Of a stretch of DNA of 64,000 bases, positions 18,543-27,448 are shown one piece after another. Source of the stretch: Maricaulis salignorans (lineage in GTDB: Bacteria; Pseudomonadota; Alphaproteobacteria; Caulobacterales; Maricaulaceae); the NCBI RefSeq assembly GCF_900103475.1, contig NZ_FNHG01000004.1:143105-207104 (forward strand), given 5' to 3'. The position numbers and the translations under genes were made by a program. The first letter of the stretch is position 1. Every line of letters begins with the position of its first letter. Under the pieces are notes generated by a model, which was given only the letters and a program-made list of their open reading frames with translations, did no database searches and was not told the origin of the DNA.

Positions 18543-18812
18543 ATGATGTTTTTTATACGTGCTGCGTTCTGGCTGGCGATTGTGTCAGTCTTCGTCCCGC
18601 GAGACTTTGCGGGCGATCCCATGGACCTGTCCTTCGATACCGCCTCGACACGCATTGATGCGGGTCAGGCCGTGGATAGCTGGTGCGTCGAGCGCGAGGC
18701 GCTCTGCGAAGCCGGGTCCGAAGCGGTCGAGCTCGGAGGCTTTCTTGCGGGCTTCGCCGCGACCCGACTCGAGACTGCGATCGAAGACCGCCAGCAGACC
18801 TCCAAGTCCTGA
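18543..18812 (+). CDS. Small exported protein, DUF5330-like
   Basis: An 89-residue protein with an N-terminal hydrophobic segment (FFIRAAFWLAIVSVFVP) and a mature part holding WCVEREALCEAG. It matches the pattern of DUF5330 proteins in Caulobacterales and Rhizobiales. GTGAGGTAGG precedes the ATG. The function is unknown. It lies 86 bp upstream of sufE on the same strand. Confidence 0.65.
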   Translation: MMFFIRAAFWLAIVSVFVPRDFAGDPMDLSFDTASTRIDAGQAVDSWCVEREALCEAGSEAVELGGFLAGFAATRLETAIEDRQQTSKS

Positions 18813-18898
18813 TATCCCTGCCATGTCCGATCGCGGTGCGGCGCTGACCGCATCTACGGCTTGATCCTGTCCGCCGCGCGCCTTAACTCGTCGCTGTG

Positions 18899-19318
18899 AT
18901 GACACAAACACCCATCCAGATTGAAATCGAGGAGCTGGTCGAGGAATTCGATCTGCTGGACGATTGGGAACAGCGCTATCGCTATCTCATCGATATGGGC
19001 AAGGCACTGCCGCCCCTGCCCGATGACCAGCGCACCGAAGCGAGCCGGGTTCAGGGCTGCGTCAGCCAGGTCTGGCTGATTGTCGAGCCCGCTGACGATG
19101 GCAGCCTGATCTTTCACGCTGACAGTGACGCCCATATCGTGCGCGGCCTTGCCGCACTCCTGCTGCGCCTCTACTCCGGACGCAGCCGGCAGGACATTCT
19201 CTCGGTCGATGCGCGAGAAGTCCTGGCGCGGATCGGCCTGTCCGAACACCTCTCCCCACAACGCTCCAATGGTCTGGCCTCGATGATCGGCCGGATCCGG
19301 GCCGCGGCAGAAGCCTAG
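18899..19318 (+). CDS. sufE: Cysteine desulfuration protein SufE
   Basis: A 139-residue sulfur acceptor for Fe-S cluster assembly: it takes sulfur from the SufS desulfurase. The acceptor Cys54 lies in RVQGCVSQVWL, the family signature, and the N-terminal EELVEEFDLLDDWEQRYRYLI and C-terminal RSNGLASMIGRI are typical. I start at ATG 18899; a GTG immediately before it gives one extra residue. No other suf genes are in the window. The 3' end overlaps the convergent DUF6456 gene by 4 bp. Confidence 0.93.
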   Translation: MTQTPIQIEIEELVEEFDLLDDWEQRYRYLIDMGKALPPLPDDQRTEASRVQGCVSQVWLIVEPADDGSLIFHADSDAHIVRGLAALLLRLYSGRSRQDILSVDAREVLARIGLSEHLSPQRSNGLASMIGRIRAAAEA

Positions 19319-20037
19319 ACATTCAGGCCATAGTGCCGGGCCAATTGCTGGAGCGCCAGCTTCAGCACGGTCTTGCCGGAGCGCTGCGCCCAGCCGAAAC
19401 GGCGTTCGACGGCCGCGAGGCTTTCCTCACGTATACACACCGCCACGACCAGCTGGTCCATGCCACTGCCCAGGGCATCGAGAGCATCCATCACGCGGTC
19501 CTTCGCGGCGATGGCCGCCAGCGAGGCCGACTCCGGCCCGCCGTGCCAGCCGGTCTGGCGGATTTCTGCCGCCAACGACCAGTTGCGCGTGGTGTGCTGG
19601 CGCAGGCTTGAGCGCGCATAGTCGGTGCAGAAACGCTCTGCGGCGGCGCGCTCTTGCGGTTCCAGTTGCACGGCCCAGCGCCCCGGCACATCCTCGCGAA
19701 TATTGGTCCGGACCCGCTCCAGCCGGCCGCTCACCCCGAGGATTTCGCGATCATCCATGATGCGGTGCTGGGCCGCAAAACTGCCAGCCACGCCCCGTTT
19801 GATGGCCGCCCGTCCCGACTGGCCCAGTTCGATCCCATCGCGTGTCTGCTCGAGCATGCCGCTGGCCAGGGCCTGGCGCAGCTGGCCGGCATCGAGCCGC
19901 GCCAGGGGCCGGCGGCGTCGATCCCCGCCTGCGAACACGCCATAGCCACCGCCAGTGATACAGGGCCCCAGGGCCGCCCCCTGGCGTGACAGGCAGAGCA
20001 ACCAGCGCGGAAGCGACCGGTCCTGCGCGGCGGGCAT
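19315..20037 (-). CDS. DUF6456 domain protein
   Basis: A 240-residue protein of the DUF6456 type, a family found in Alphaproteobacteria. The C-terminal region FGWAQRSGKTVLKLALQQLARHYGL reads like a helix-turn-helix. The start at 20037 is set by the TGATG junction with the stop of the upstream HdaB-like gene, so the two are translationally coupled. The pairing with a DnaA-domain-IV protein suggests a role in replication or cell-cycle control, which is an inference from context. Confidence 0.8.
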   Translation of the reverse strand: MPAAQDRSLPRWLLCLSRQGAALGPCITGGGYGVFAGGDRRRRPLARLDAGQLRQALASGMLEQTRDGIELGQSGRAAIKRGVAGSFAAQHRIMDDREILGVSGRLERVRTNIREDVPGRWAVQLEPQERAAAERFCTDYARSSLRQHTTRNWSLAAEIRQTGWHGGPESASLAAIAAKDRVMDALDALGSGMDQLVVAVCIREESLAAVERRFGWAQRSGKTVLKLALQQLARHYGLNV

Positions 20038-20378
20038 CAGTCCGGCTCCCCGGGACATGGCGCGGCCCGCAGGCAGGCTTCCAGCGCGTCCATATACTGA
20101 TCGAAGCCACGGTCATCGCGCTGATCCTCGATACGGTGACAGGCATGCGCCGCGGTCGAGCGATCACGGCCGAAGGCCTGGGCGACCCGGGTCAGGGATA
20201 ATTCAAAGGCGACATGGGCGAGATACATCGCGGCCTGACGGGCAAAGGCGGCCTCGCGCGAACGCCGGGTCGGCGCCTCGAGGTCGTCCTGCGTCACGCC
20301 AAAGGCATAGGCGACAGCACTCTGGGCCAGGCGGGCCCGGGCGGCATCGCTGCCGGTTCTGGTCATTGCTTGCGTCAT
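20037..20378 (-). CDS. hdaB: DnaA domain IV-like protein, HdaB type
   Basis: A 113-residue protein made almost only of a DnaA DNA-binding domain: ARQAAMYLAHVAFELSLTRVAQAFGRDRSTAAHACHRIED matches the DnaA domain IV signature (GRDHTTVLHAC in DnaA). No AAA+ part is present. In Caulobacter a small protein of this kind, HdaB, is reported to act on the Hda/RIDA control of DnaA. The start at 20378 follows CGGGAGCG. The gene precedes the DUF6456 gene with a one-base overlap. Family fit is clear; orthology to HdaB is likely but not proven. Confidence 0.8.
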   Translation of the reverse strand: MTQAMTRTGSDAARARLAQSAVAYAFGVTQDDLEAPTRRSREAAFARQAAMYLAHVAFELSLTRVAQAFGRDRSTAAHACHRIEDQRDDRGFDQYMDALEACLRAAPCPGEPD

Positions 20379-20488
20379 CTTGCGCTCCCGGTGTTCACGA
20401 ACCGGGACGCCATCCATCACGTCCCGGCCCGCCCATGCTAGGAGGGCTACACCCAGGCGGGGATAATATTCCTATTTGTGGCGCAATG

Positions 20489-20526
20489 GAAGAGCGCGCA
20501 ACCCTTGCGTGTCGCGCGCTCTCTTC
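20489..20526. terminator. Possible terminator hairpin after the antiporter operon
   Basis: AGAGCGCGC (20491-20499) pairs with GCGCGCTCT (20514-20522) around a 14-base loop, just beyond the stop of the last antiporter gene on the minus strand. There is no good run of T, so a Rho-independent role is uncertain. Confidence 0.4.
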
Positions 20527-20547
20527 GACTAGTACTCGATTGAAATA

Positions 20548-22260
20548 TCAGGTCGAAAAATACGCAATGATCAAGACGACTGCGAGCAATGCACTGGTCC
20601 AGATCGCGAGGACGCCACTGGGGATATCTCGGCTCAGGGCCCCAATAGGACTGAATACCTGATACAGCCGACCGCCAATTCCGCTCATCAAACGGCCCCA
20701 GGCATTACCCGCAGAGGCCGAAAGCCGATCGAGCATCAACCAGGTCCAGCGGGCCAGCCCGTCGCCCAGGCGGCGATAGACCCAGTCGGTATCGAGATTG
20801 ACCGAACGCTTCTCTTCGGGATAGGCGCCGATCCGCAGCAAGACCGCGAAGGCGAAAATCGCCCCCATCAAGAGCTGCATCTGGCCGACAACATGGTCGA
20901 ATGTATAGGGCTCATAGATCGAGTTCTGATACGGCAGAAGATCGTAGAGCTTGCCGTAATTGATACCGAGATAGACGCAGAGCAGCGCCCCCAGCCCCAT
21001 CGCCATCAACATGTTGACCGGCGCTTCACGGACGCGATGGCCCCGGTCATGGCTGAAGAAGGCGAAGAACGGGATCTTGATCCCCGAATGTTCGAGCACC
21101 CCGGCAGAGGCAAAGACAAGGACAAGCCAGATCAGCCAGTTTCCGTCCTGGGCGACGGCCGCCAGGATCATGGATTTGGCGACAAAGCCCGAGAAGAGCG
21201 GGAAGGCCGAGATCGAGGCCGAGCCCACCAGGCAGAACACGGTCGTTGCCGGCATGGACTTGAACAGACCGCCCAGTTCCGACGCCTTGGCCGTACCGAC
21301 CCGGTGCAGGACCGCGCCCATGCTCATGAACAGGAGGCCCTTGTAGAGGATGTGCACGAAGGCGTGCGCCGCAGCCCCGTTGATCGCCAGTTCCGTACCG
21401 ATCCCGATACCGACCACCATGAAACCGAGCTGGTTGTTGAGCGAATAGGCCAACACCTTGCGCAGATCATTCTCCACTACGGCGAAGAAGACCGGGAAGA
21501 TCGTCATGATGGCGCCGATATAGATCAGGCTGTCTTCGCCCGCGAAACCACGCGCCAGGGCGTAAACCGCCATCTTGGTGGTAAAGGCAGAAAGAATGAC
21601 CGTGCCCACCACCGTCGCCTTGGGATAGGCGTCCTGCAGCCAGTTGTGCAGGAAGGGGAAGGCGCACTTGATGCCAAAGGCGATGAAGATCAGGAAACCG
21701 CCCGGCGTGTCCAGGCCAATATTATCGAAGGCCCAGCTTCCGGTCTCGCCGGCATGGATCACTGCACCGGTCAGCAGCAGGACGCCGGACAGGACATGGA
21801 TCGCCAGATAGCGCAGCCCCGCCTTGGTGGCAGCCCGGTTGCGGGCGCTCCAGATCAGGAAGACCGAGGAGATTGCCGTCACTTCCCAGAACAGGAAGAG
21901 CGTCATCAGATCGCCGGCAAACACCGCGCCGAGTGCGCCACCGGCATAGATCAGCCCGGCGGCATCGGTCACACGGTCCTTCTCATGCAGGCCGTAGAGC
22001 CCGTTGAGAAAGGCGGCGATGATGAAGATCAGGCTCCAGATGCGGCTGATCTCGTCATAGCGCAGGGTTTCAAGGGTGAAACCACCGAACTCGATGACAC
22101 CATAGGTTCCGATTTCCAGATTGAACCAGCACAGCCCGGCCAAGACCGGCGCGAACAGGGCCAGGCCCTTGCGCACAGTATTATTCGGGACAACCGCTGC
22201 AATCAGCCCGGCGATAATGATCGGCAGGGCTGGCGAGATATTGGCGAACAACTCACTCAT
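20548..22260 (-). CDS. MrpD/NuoN-type antiporter subunit (third copy in operon)
   Basis: A 570-residue polytopic membrane protein of the proton-conducting NuoL/M/N-MrpD family. Key polar residues are present: Glu in LFLFWEVTAISS and Lys in FGIKCAFPFLHNWLQDAYP, with HxxYKGLLFMSMGAVLHR later. It is longer than the other two copies because of a C-terminal tail with a further membrane helix at the end. It is the last gene of the operon, starting inside the end of the 101-residue gene. It may replace the missing NuoL-like half of MrpA. Confidence 0.87.
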   Translation of the reverse strand: MSELFANISPALPIIIAGLIAAVVPNNTVRKGLALFAPVLAGLCWFNLEIGTYGVIEFGGFTLETLRYDEISRIWSLIFIIAAFLNGLYGLHEKDRVTDAAGLIYAGGALGAVFAGDLMTLFLFWEVTAISSVFLIWSARNRAATKAGLRYLAIHVLSGVLLLTGAVIHAGETGSWAFDNIGLDTPGGFLIFIAFGIKCAFPFLHNWLQDAYPKATVVGTVILSAFTTKMAVYALARGFAGEDSLIYIGAIMTIFPVFFAVVENDLRKVLAYSLNNQLGFMVVGIGIGTELAINGAAAHAFVHILYKGLLFMSMGAVLHRVGTAKASELGGLFKSMPATTVFCLVGSASISAFPLFSGFVAKSMILAAVAQDGNWLIWLVLVFASAGVLEHSGIKIPFFAFFSHDRGHRVREAPVNMLMAMGLGALLCVYLGINYGKLYDLLPYQNSIYEPYTFDHVVGQMQLLMGAIFAFAVLLRIGAYPEEKRSVNLDTDWVYRRLGDGLARWTWLMLDRLSASAGNAWGRLMSGIGGRLYQVFSPIGALSRDIPSGVLAIWTSALLAVVLIIAYFST

Positions 22261-22558
22261 CGCCAGCCTCCCCGTCCCAGTAGTTTTCGGCGCGGCCCAG
22301 GAATTGGCGGATCACGAACCAGCCTCCCATGACCGCGGCCACAAAGCTGATAAAGCCAGCCAGCACGTAGAAGCCGGGGGTCTGGGCGAAGTCGAGATAT
22401 TCATGGCGCGGGTGGAAGAAATCCACCGCGCCCAGCGCGACCACCACAAGACCCAGCACCCAGACAACGCTGGACGCGAGCCATTTGGACTCAAGCCAGA
22501 GGAAAGGCCGTGCGATCGGATGGACCAGATCATCTTTTTTGGCGGGCTTCTGGCTCAT
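22253..22558 (-). CDS. Small membrane protein inside Mrp-type operon
   Basis: A 101-residue protein with two predicted membrane helices (about residues 27-45 and 61-82) and charged ends. It overlaps both neighbours by a few bases, so it is translationally coupled to two MrpD-like genes. I know no standard Mrp subunit of this kind; it may be an accessory subunit of this operon class. Confidence 0.75.
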   Translation of the reverse strand: MSQKPAKKDDLVHPIARPFLWLESKWLASSVVWVLGLVVVALGAVDFFHPRHEYLDFAQTPGFYVLAGFISFVAAVMGGWFVIRQFLGRAENYWDGEAGDE

Positions 22559-24033
22559 AGCACTGTCTCGACAATCGCGACCGGCTCAAACACGGGCAGG
22601 AGGTAATCCCGCAGCGGGCCGATCAGGAAGAACAGGATGATGACGCCGGCAGCCGTGATCACTGGCGGCAGGATCACCAGCATGGGTGCCGGTTTCTTCA
22701 GCTTGGCCTCTTCAGGCGGCTCGAAATAAGCCCGCGCCGAAAGCGGCAGGAGATAGGCGATATTGAGCAGGGAGGAGGCGATCAGCGCCGTTGCGAGAAC
22801 GACCTGGCCCGCCTCGAAAGTGCCCTGCATCAGGAAGAGTTTGGGCCACATCCCGGCCAGTGGCGGCAGGCCGATAATCGACAGGGCCCCCACGGTATAG
22901 GCACCGAACAACCACGGCATATGCCGGCCAAGGCCGCGCATTTGCGAGATATTGGTCTTCTTGGTCGCCGTATAGATCGCACCGGCGCTCATGAAGAGCG
23001 TGATCTTGGCCCAGGCATGCATGACGATCTGCAAGGCACCGCCCAGCATGGCCAGGGGAGAGCCCAGCATCACCGCCAGGGTGACATAGGAGAGCTGGCT
23101 GATGGTCGAATAGGCCAGCCGTGCCTTGAGATTATCCTTGGTCAGGGCAATCAGCGAGGCAAGAACGATCGAGCCGGCCGCGATCCAGGCCAGCGGCTGG
23201 GAGGTCGGGGTGGCCGCGATCAGTGCAGGGCCGAAGATATAGGTGCCCACCTTGAGCATCGCGAAGACGCCGGCCTTCACGACGGCAACCGCGTGCAGGA
23301 AAGCGGAAACCGGCGTCGGCGCCACCATGGCATTGGGCAACCAGGCATGGACCGGCATCAGCGCCGCCTTGCCGATCCCGAAGGCAAACATGACCAGCAG
23401 GATGCCGGCAATCATCGGCGTGACATCGTTCAGCGCGAGCAGGCCACCGGCAACGAAATTGGTCGAACCGGCCAGGAATTGCGTCGCGATGATGGCAGGC
23501 AGGAGCAGGCCGATCGAGGTGCCGAGCAGAATGGTCAGATAGATGCGGCCGCCGCGCCGCGCTGCGGCATCGCCCTTATGGGTCACCAGCGGATAGGTCG
23601 ACAGGGTGAGCACTTCGTAGAAGACGAACATCGTCAACAGATTGCCCGACAATGCGACGCCCATCGCGCCAGCGATGGCGATACAGAAACAGACATAGAA
23701 ACGCGTCTGGTTCTTCTCGTTATTGCCGCGCATATAGCCGATTGAATACAGCGAATTGACCAGCCACAGCCCGCTCGCCACCGCGGCGAACAGGGCACCG
23801 AGCGGCTCGAGCTTGAAGGCCAGCTCCAGCCCGGGCGCTATCGATGCCAGGATCAGAGTCGGCTGGCTGGGCGCAATCTCGACGAGATAGGCGATATTGA
23901 GGGCCAGCAGGACGCCGGAGACCAGGGTCGCACCCTCGCGCCAATTGGGGCGATTGCCCAGCAGCGCCACCATGACGCCGCCAAGGGCGGGAATGGCCAG
24001 GGCCAGGGCCAGGGCGAGTTCGGGAGTCCACAT
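22555..24033 (-). CDS. MrpD/NuoN-type antiporter subunit (second copy)
   Basis: A 492-residue membrane protein with about 14 helices of the proton-conducting family. Conserved residues include Glu in FVFYEVLTLSTYPL and Lys in GIGKAALMPVHAWLPNAM, then VSAFLHAVAVVKAG and LAYSTISQLSY. It is expected to carry one ion pathway in a multisubunit Na+(or K+)/H+ antiporter. It lies 3 bp after the upstream MrpD gene and overlaps the 101-residue gene. Confidence 0.9.
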   Translation of the reverse strand: MWTPELALALALAIPALGGVMVALLGNRPNWREGATLVSGVLLALNIAYLVEIAPSQPTLILASIAPGLELAFKLEPLGALFAAVASGLWLVNSLYSIGYMRGNNEKNQTRFYVCFCIAIAGAMGVALSGNLLTMFVFYEVLTLSTYPLVTHKGDAAARRGGRIYLTILLGTSIGLLLPAIIATQFLAGSTNFVAGGLLALNDVTPMIAGILLVMFAFGIGKAALMPVHAWLPNAMVAPTPVSAFLHAVAVVKAGVFAMLKVGTYIFGPALIAATPTSQPLAWIAAGSIVLASLIALTKDNLKARLAYSTISQLSYVTLAVMLGSPLAMLGGALQIVMHAWAKITLFMSAGAIYTATKKTNISQMRGLGRHMPWLFGAYTVGALSIIGLPPLAGMWPKLFLMQGTFEAGQVVLATALIASSLLNIAYLLPLSARAYFEPPEEAKLKKPAPMLVILPPVITAAGVIILFFLIGPLRDYLLPVFEPVAIVETVL

Positions 24034-24036
24034 GAT

Positions 24037-25560
24037 CTAGCGCCCTCCCATTACGGCTTCGGCTGCGGCATTCGCCAGATGGACCAGCGGATCCGCATTG
24101 AAGAAGAAATACACATTGGCCAGGGCCAGGATCGACATTGGAACCACAACCGCCCAGGGCGCGGTGCTGGCCGCAATAGCCTTGCCCTGGTGGCTTGGCG
24201 GCTCTTCCATCCAGATCGCCATCAACATCCGGCCGACATAGACCAGTGCCAGCAGCGATGAGGCGATCAACGCCGCAACCGCCCACCACCAGTCGCGGTC
24301 GAGCGCGGCGAGGATGAGATACCATTTCGAGGTGAAGCCGACCGTCAACGGCACGCCGACCAGCGACAGACCGGAAATCGTGAAGGCACTGGCGGAAACC
24401 GGCATCGTGCGCCCAAGCCCGTTGAGGCTGGCGATGCTGCGAACGCCGAATTTGAGGGCGAAGGCGCCAAGCGCCATGAAGAGCGCGCCCTTCATCATTG
24501 CATGGTTCATCAGATGCAGCATACCGGCCGACAGGCCCGCCTTCGTGCCCATGCCGAGGCCGAGCATCATATAGCCGACCTGGGCGACCGAGGAATAAGC
24601 CAGCACGCGCCGCGGATCGGTCTGGAAGATCGCCTGTGCCGAGGCCACGATCATGCCGACCGTGCCAAGCACCGCGAATATCCAGGTGAAGGAGGCCGCC
24701 ACGAAGGTGACTTCCGGATGGAAAATCGAGAACAGGAAGCGGATCAGAACGTAAAAGGCCACTTTCGTCGCGGTCGAGGCGAGGAAGGCGGTGACGAAGT
24801 TCGGCGCGAAGGCATAGGCATTCGGCAGCCAGACATGCAGCGGGAACATCGCCGCTTTCAGCCCGAGGCCGACGACAATGAAGGCAAAGGCCGCTTCGGT
24901 GACGCGGCTATGGCCATCCTCCGCCAGCACGCGCGCGATATCGACCATGTTGAGCGTGCCGGTCGCCATGTAGAGGAAACCGACGCCGATCACGAAGAAG
25001 GTCGCGCCGATCGTGCCGAGGATGAGGTAATTATACGAAGCCGTCAGCGCCCGGCGATCCTTGCCGCCGCCCATCGCGACAAGCGCATAGGTCGAGAGCG
25101 ACGAGACTTCCAGGAACACGAAGACATTGAAGGCATCGCCGGTGATCGTGACGCCCAACAGACCCGTAAAACAAACCAGGAAGGCGGAATAGAACATCGG
25201 CTGTTTGCCGGGCTCGATCTCGTCGGCCACGCTGGGCAGGGCGTAGATCGTGCAGAGCAGGCCGACAAAGCCGACCAGAAGCAGGATGGGAACATTGAGG
25301 GCATCGACGCGGTATTCAATGCCGAGCGGCGGAGCCCAGCCACCGAGATGATAGCTGACGCTGCCAGCCTGAGAGACTTCGCCAAGCAGGACCAGCGCGA
25401 GAATCGCGACCAGGAAGGCGGCGAGAAGGGAAATCGCCCAGGCTATCCGCCCGCTCGGCATCAGCGCGGCAATCGGCGCCAAAATCAGCGGTATGACAAC
25501 CAGCAGAACTGGTGCATGCGCGGCAATTCCCGCAGGCAGGAGATGAGCCAGAATATCCAT
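24037..25560 (-). CDS. mrpD: Na+/H+ antiporter subunit D (MrpD)
   Basis: A 507-residue member of the proton-conducting family and the copy placed next to MrpC, as in standard Mrp operons. It has Glu in FVFLEVSSLSTYALV, Lys in GLGLKAAMFPLHVWLPNAY, and LAYSSVAQVGYMMLG. Its ATG overlaps the MrpC stop by one base. It acts with MrpC and the other subunits in the inner membrane. Confidence 0.92.
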   Translation of the reverse strand: MDILAHLLPAGIAAHAPVLLVVIPLILAPIAALMPSGRIAWAISLLAAFLVAILALVLLGEVSQAGSVSYHLGGWAPPLGIEYRVDALNVPILLLVGFVGLLCTIYALPSVADEIEPGKQPMFYSAFLVCFTGLLGVTITGDAFNVFVFLEVSSLSTYALVAMGGGKDRRALTASYNYLILGTIGATFFVIGVGFLYMATGTLNMVDIARVLAEDGHSRVTEAAFAFIVVGLGLKAAMFPLHVWLPNAYAFAPNFVTAFLASTATKVAFYVLIRFLFSIFHPEVTFVAASFTWIFAVLGTVGMIVASAQAIFQTDPRRVLAYSSVAQVGYMMLGLGMGTKAGLSAGMLHLMNHAMMKGALFMALGAFALKFGVRSIASLNGLGRTMPVSASAFTISGLSLVGVPLTVGFTSKWYLILAALDRDWWWAVAALIASSLLALVYVGRMLMAIWMEEPPSHQGKAIAASTAPWAVVVPMSILALANVYFFFNADPLVHLANAAAEAVMGGR

Positions 25561-25985
25561 TACCCAGCCGCTCCCGTATCACGCGAATAGTCCGCCGCGT
25601 TCAGCGCTTCGTCCTCGATGGAGCCATAGGCCTCGCGAATTCGCACCACCAGGGCGAGCCCGACGGCGAGGGTTGCGACGCCGACGACGATCGCGGTGAG
25701 GATCAGCACATGTGGCAGCGGGTTGGAATAAAGCACCGCCTCGGCCGCACCATGACCGGCGGCCGCAGCGCCATGATCGTCGCCATGCGCGTCAGCGATG
25801 ATCGGCGGCTGGCCACCAAACACTTTCGCAAGCGTGATGTAGAGCAGGAAGACCGAGGTCTGGAACAGGGAAAGCCCGACCAGACGTTTGACCAGATTGC
25901 CGGTTGCGAACACGACATAAAGCCCCGTCATCATCAGGATGATGATCGGGATATAGTTGAAACGTTCCAGGAGGATATCAAGCAT
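25560..25985 (-). CDS. mrpC: Na+/H+ antiporter subunit C (MrpC, NuoK-like)
   Basis: A 141-residue protein with three membrane helices as in NuoK/MrpC (MTGLYVVFATGNLVKRLVGLSLFQTSVFLLYI and PLPHVLILTAIVVGVATLAVGLAL). An insert between helices 2 and 3 is His- and Asp-rich (DAHGDDHGAAAAGHGAAEA), longer than in many MrpC proteins, and could bind metal or sense pH. It lies one base downstream of mrpB. Confidence 0.92.
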   Translation of the reverse strand: MLDILLERFNYIPIIILMMTGLYVVFATGNLVKRLVGLSLFQTSVFLLYITLAKVFGGQPPIIADAHGDDHGAAAAGHGAAEAVLYSNPLPHVLILTAIVVGVATLAVGLALVVRIREAYGSIEDEALNAADYSRDTGAAG

Positions 25986-25986
25986 T

Positions 25987-26445
25987 TTACCAGTCCTCGT
26001 CCGGCAGGTCCGGGATCCGTCCGGCGAAGGCGTAGAAAATCGCCAGCATCACCGATGAGACCGTGAACAGGACGCCAAGCTCGATCAGCAGAATGCCGTA
26101 ATGCTGTCCGGTATGATGGCTCTGATCAGGGTGCAAGGCGTCGTAATCGAGAAAATTGACCGGCTCGCCGGCACCATTCATCAGCAGGGTCGCAACCCCG
26201 ACGCCGGCGAACAGCAGAACGCCGGCGGCCATCAGATAACGCACGGCCGCCGGGGGGACGGCGCGGCGCGCCTCTTCCATCCCGAAGATCAACGCGTAGA
26301 GGATGACACCAACGGCAACGATCACGCCAGCCTGGAAGCCGCCACCCGGACCGAAATCACCGTGGAATTGCACGTAAAAACCAAACACCACGATGATCGG
26401 AATCAGGAGTTTGGAAACAACGCGGAGGATCAGGTGCGGGCTCAT
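25987..26445 (-). CDS. mrpB: Na+/H+ antiporter subunit B (MrpB)
   Basis: A 152-residue MnhB/MrpB protein with four membrane helices. The family motif GDFGPGGGFQAGVIVAVGVILYAL is present near the N-terminus, and HYGILLIELGVLFTVSSVMLAIFY near the end. It overlaps the upstream DUF4040 gene by 4 bp and so is coupled to it. Confidence 0.94.
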   Translation of the reverse strand: MSPHLILRVVSKLLIPIIVVFGFYVQFHGDFGPGGGFQAGVIVAVGVILYALIFGMEEARRAVPPAAVRYLMAAGVLLFAGVGVATLLMNGAGEPVNFLDYDALHPDQSHHTGQHYGILLIELGVLFTVSSVMLAIFYAFAGRIPDLPDEDW

Positions 26446-27080
26446 GATGCGCCCTCCTCTTTGACCGGCTTGGCCGGCTTGCCAGCCTTGGGTGCCCGGG
26501 CAGCGGGAGCCGCCTTGGCCGCAGGCTTGCCCTTCGGTTCACGCTTGCGGCCACCAAAGCCGAGCAGAAGGATCACACCGAGTCCGGCCGTGAAGATCAC
26601 GACAGTCTCGCCGAGCGTATCGAAGCCGCGATAGCTGGACAGCACCGCCGTCACGATATTCGGGACTGCGATGTCATGGGGTGTCTGCTCGAGATAGTCG
26701 CGGCCGACATAGGCATTGGCAACTGACTCCGCGTCGCCATAGACCGGCATATCGGGCACGGCGTAGAGCAGCGCGGCCCCTGCTGCGACGACCACAGCCA
26801 GTGCGGCCCAATGGCGCTGCGGCTTGCTGGGTTCGGCTTCACGCGCCGTCAGCAGCATCGCCGCCAGCAGCAATACGGTAGAAATCCCGGCGCCAACGGC
26901 GGCCTCTGTGAAGGCGACATCAACCGCATCGAGCGAGACAAACCAGGCCGCGCAAAGCAGGCTGTAGACGCCCATCAGCATCACGACCGCGAACAGATTG
27001 CGCAGGCGGACAATGGCGAAGGCAACCGCCAGGAGCATGCCGATCAGGGCATAGTCGAGATATTGGGTCAGATCGGTCAT
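26442..27080 (-). CDS. MrpA C-terminal-like subunit (DUF4040/MbhD-MbhE type)
   Basis: A 212-residue membrane protein matching the C-terminal region of MrpA, here as a separate gene. The DUF4040/MbhD part is AVVMLMGVYSLLCAAWFVSLDAVDVAFTEAAVGAG, and the second part has VTAVLSSYRGFDTLGETVVIFTAGLGVILLL. A Lys/Ala/Pro-rich cytosolic tail of about 40 residues follows. No NuoL-like N-terminal half of MrpA is seen in the operon. It overlaps mrpG and mrpB by 4 bp each. Confidence 0.88.
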   Translation of the reverse strand: MTDLTQYLDYALIGMLLAVAFAIVRLRNLFAVVMLMGVYSLLCAAWFVSLDAVDVAFTEAAVGAGISTVLLLAAMLLTAREAEPSKPQRHWAALAVVVAAGAALLYAVPDMPVYGDAESVANAYVGRDYLEQTPHDIAVPNIVTAVLSSYRGFDTLGETVVIFTAGLGVILLLGFGGRKREPKGKPAAKAAPAARAPKAGKPAKPVKEEGAS

Positions 27081-27448
27081 GCCTTGCCCTCCTCATCGGC
27101 CAGATCGCGCGGATGCGACGGCTTGAAGTGCGCCAGGTCCGGCTTGTGGCCGGCCCGATGGGCGGCATTGGCGACGGCATGGGTCGCGGTCGGACTGGTC
27201 AGGAAGAGCAGAAGGCCGACGAGGGCGAGCTTGGCCATGGTCTGCCAGTCTCCCGCCTGCAGGATCAGACCGAGGATGACCAGTTCGGCACCGAGCGTGT
27301 CGGTGACACCCGCTGCATGCATGCGCGTATAGAAATCGGGCAGACGGATAACGCCGATCGCGCCGGCCAGAACGAAAACCAGGCCTGCCGACATCGACGC
27401 GACACTGATAGCAAATAACAGATGATGCCAGATCTCGGCGCCGCTCAT
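27077..27448 (-). CDS. mrpG: Na+/H+ antiporter subunit G (MrpG)
   Basis: A 123-residue protein with three membrane helices and the MnhG signature: GAIGVIRLPDFYTRMHAAGVTDTLGAELVILG. A hydrophilic His/Lys-rich tail follows. It overlaps mrpF and the DUF4040 gene by 4 bp each. Confidence 0.94.
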   Translation of the reverse strand: MSGAEIWHHLLFAISVASMSAGLVFVLAGAIGVIRLPDFYTRMHAAGVTDTLGAELVILGLILQAGDWQTMAKLALVGLLLFLTSPTATHAVANAAHRAGHKPDLAHFKPSHPRDLADEEGKA

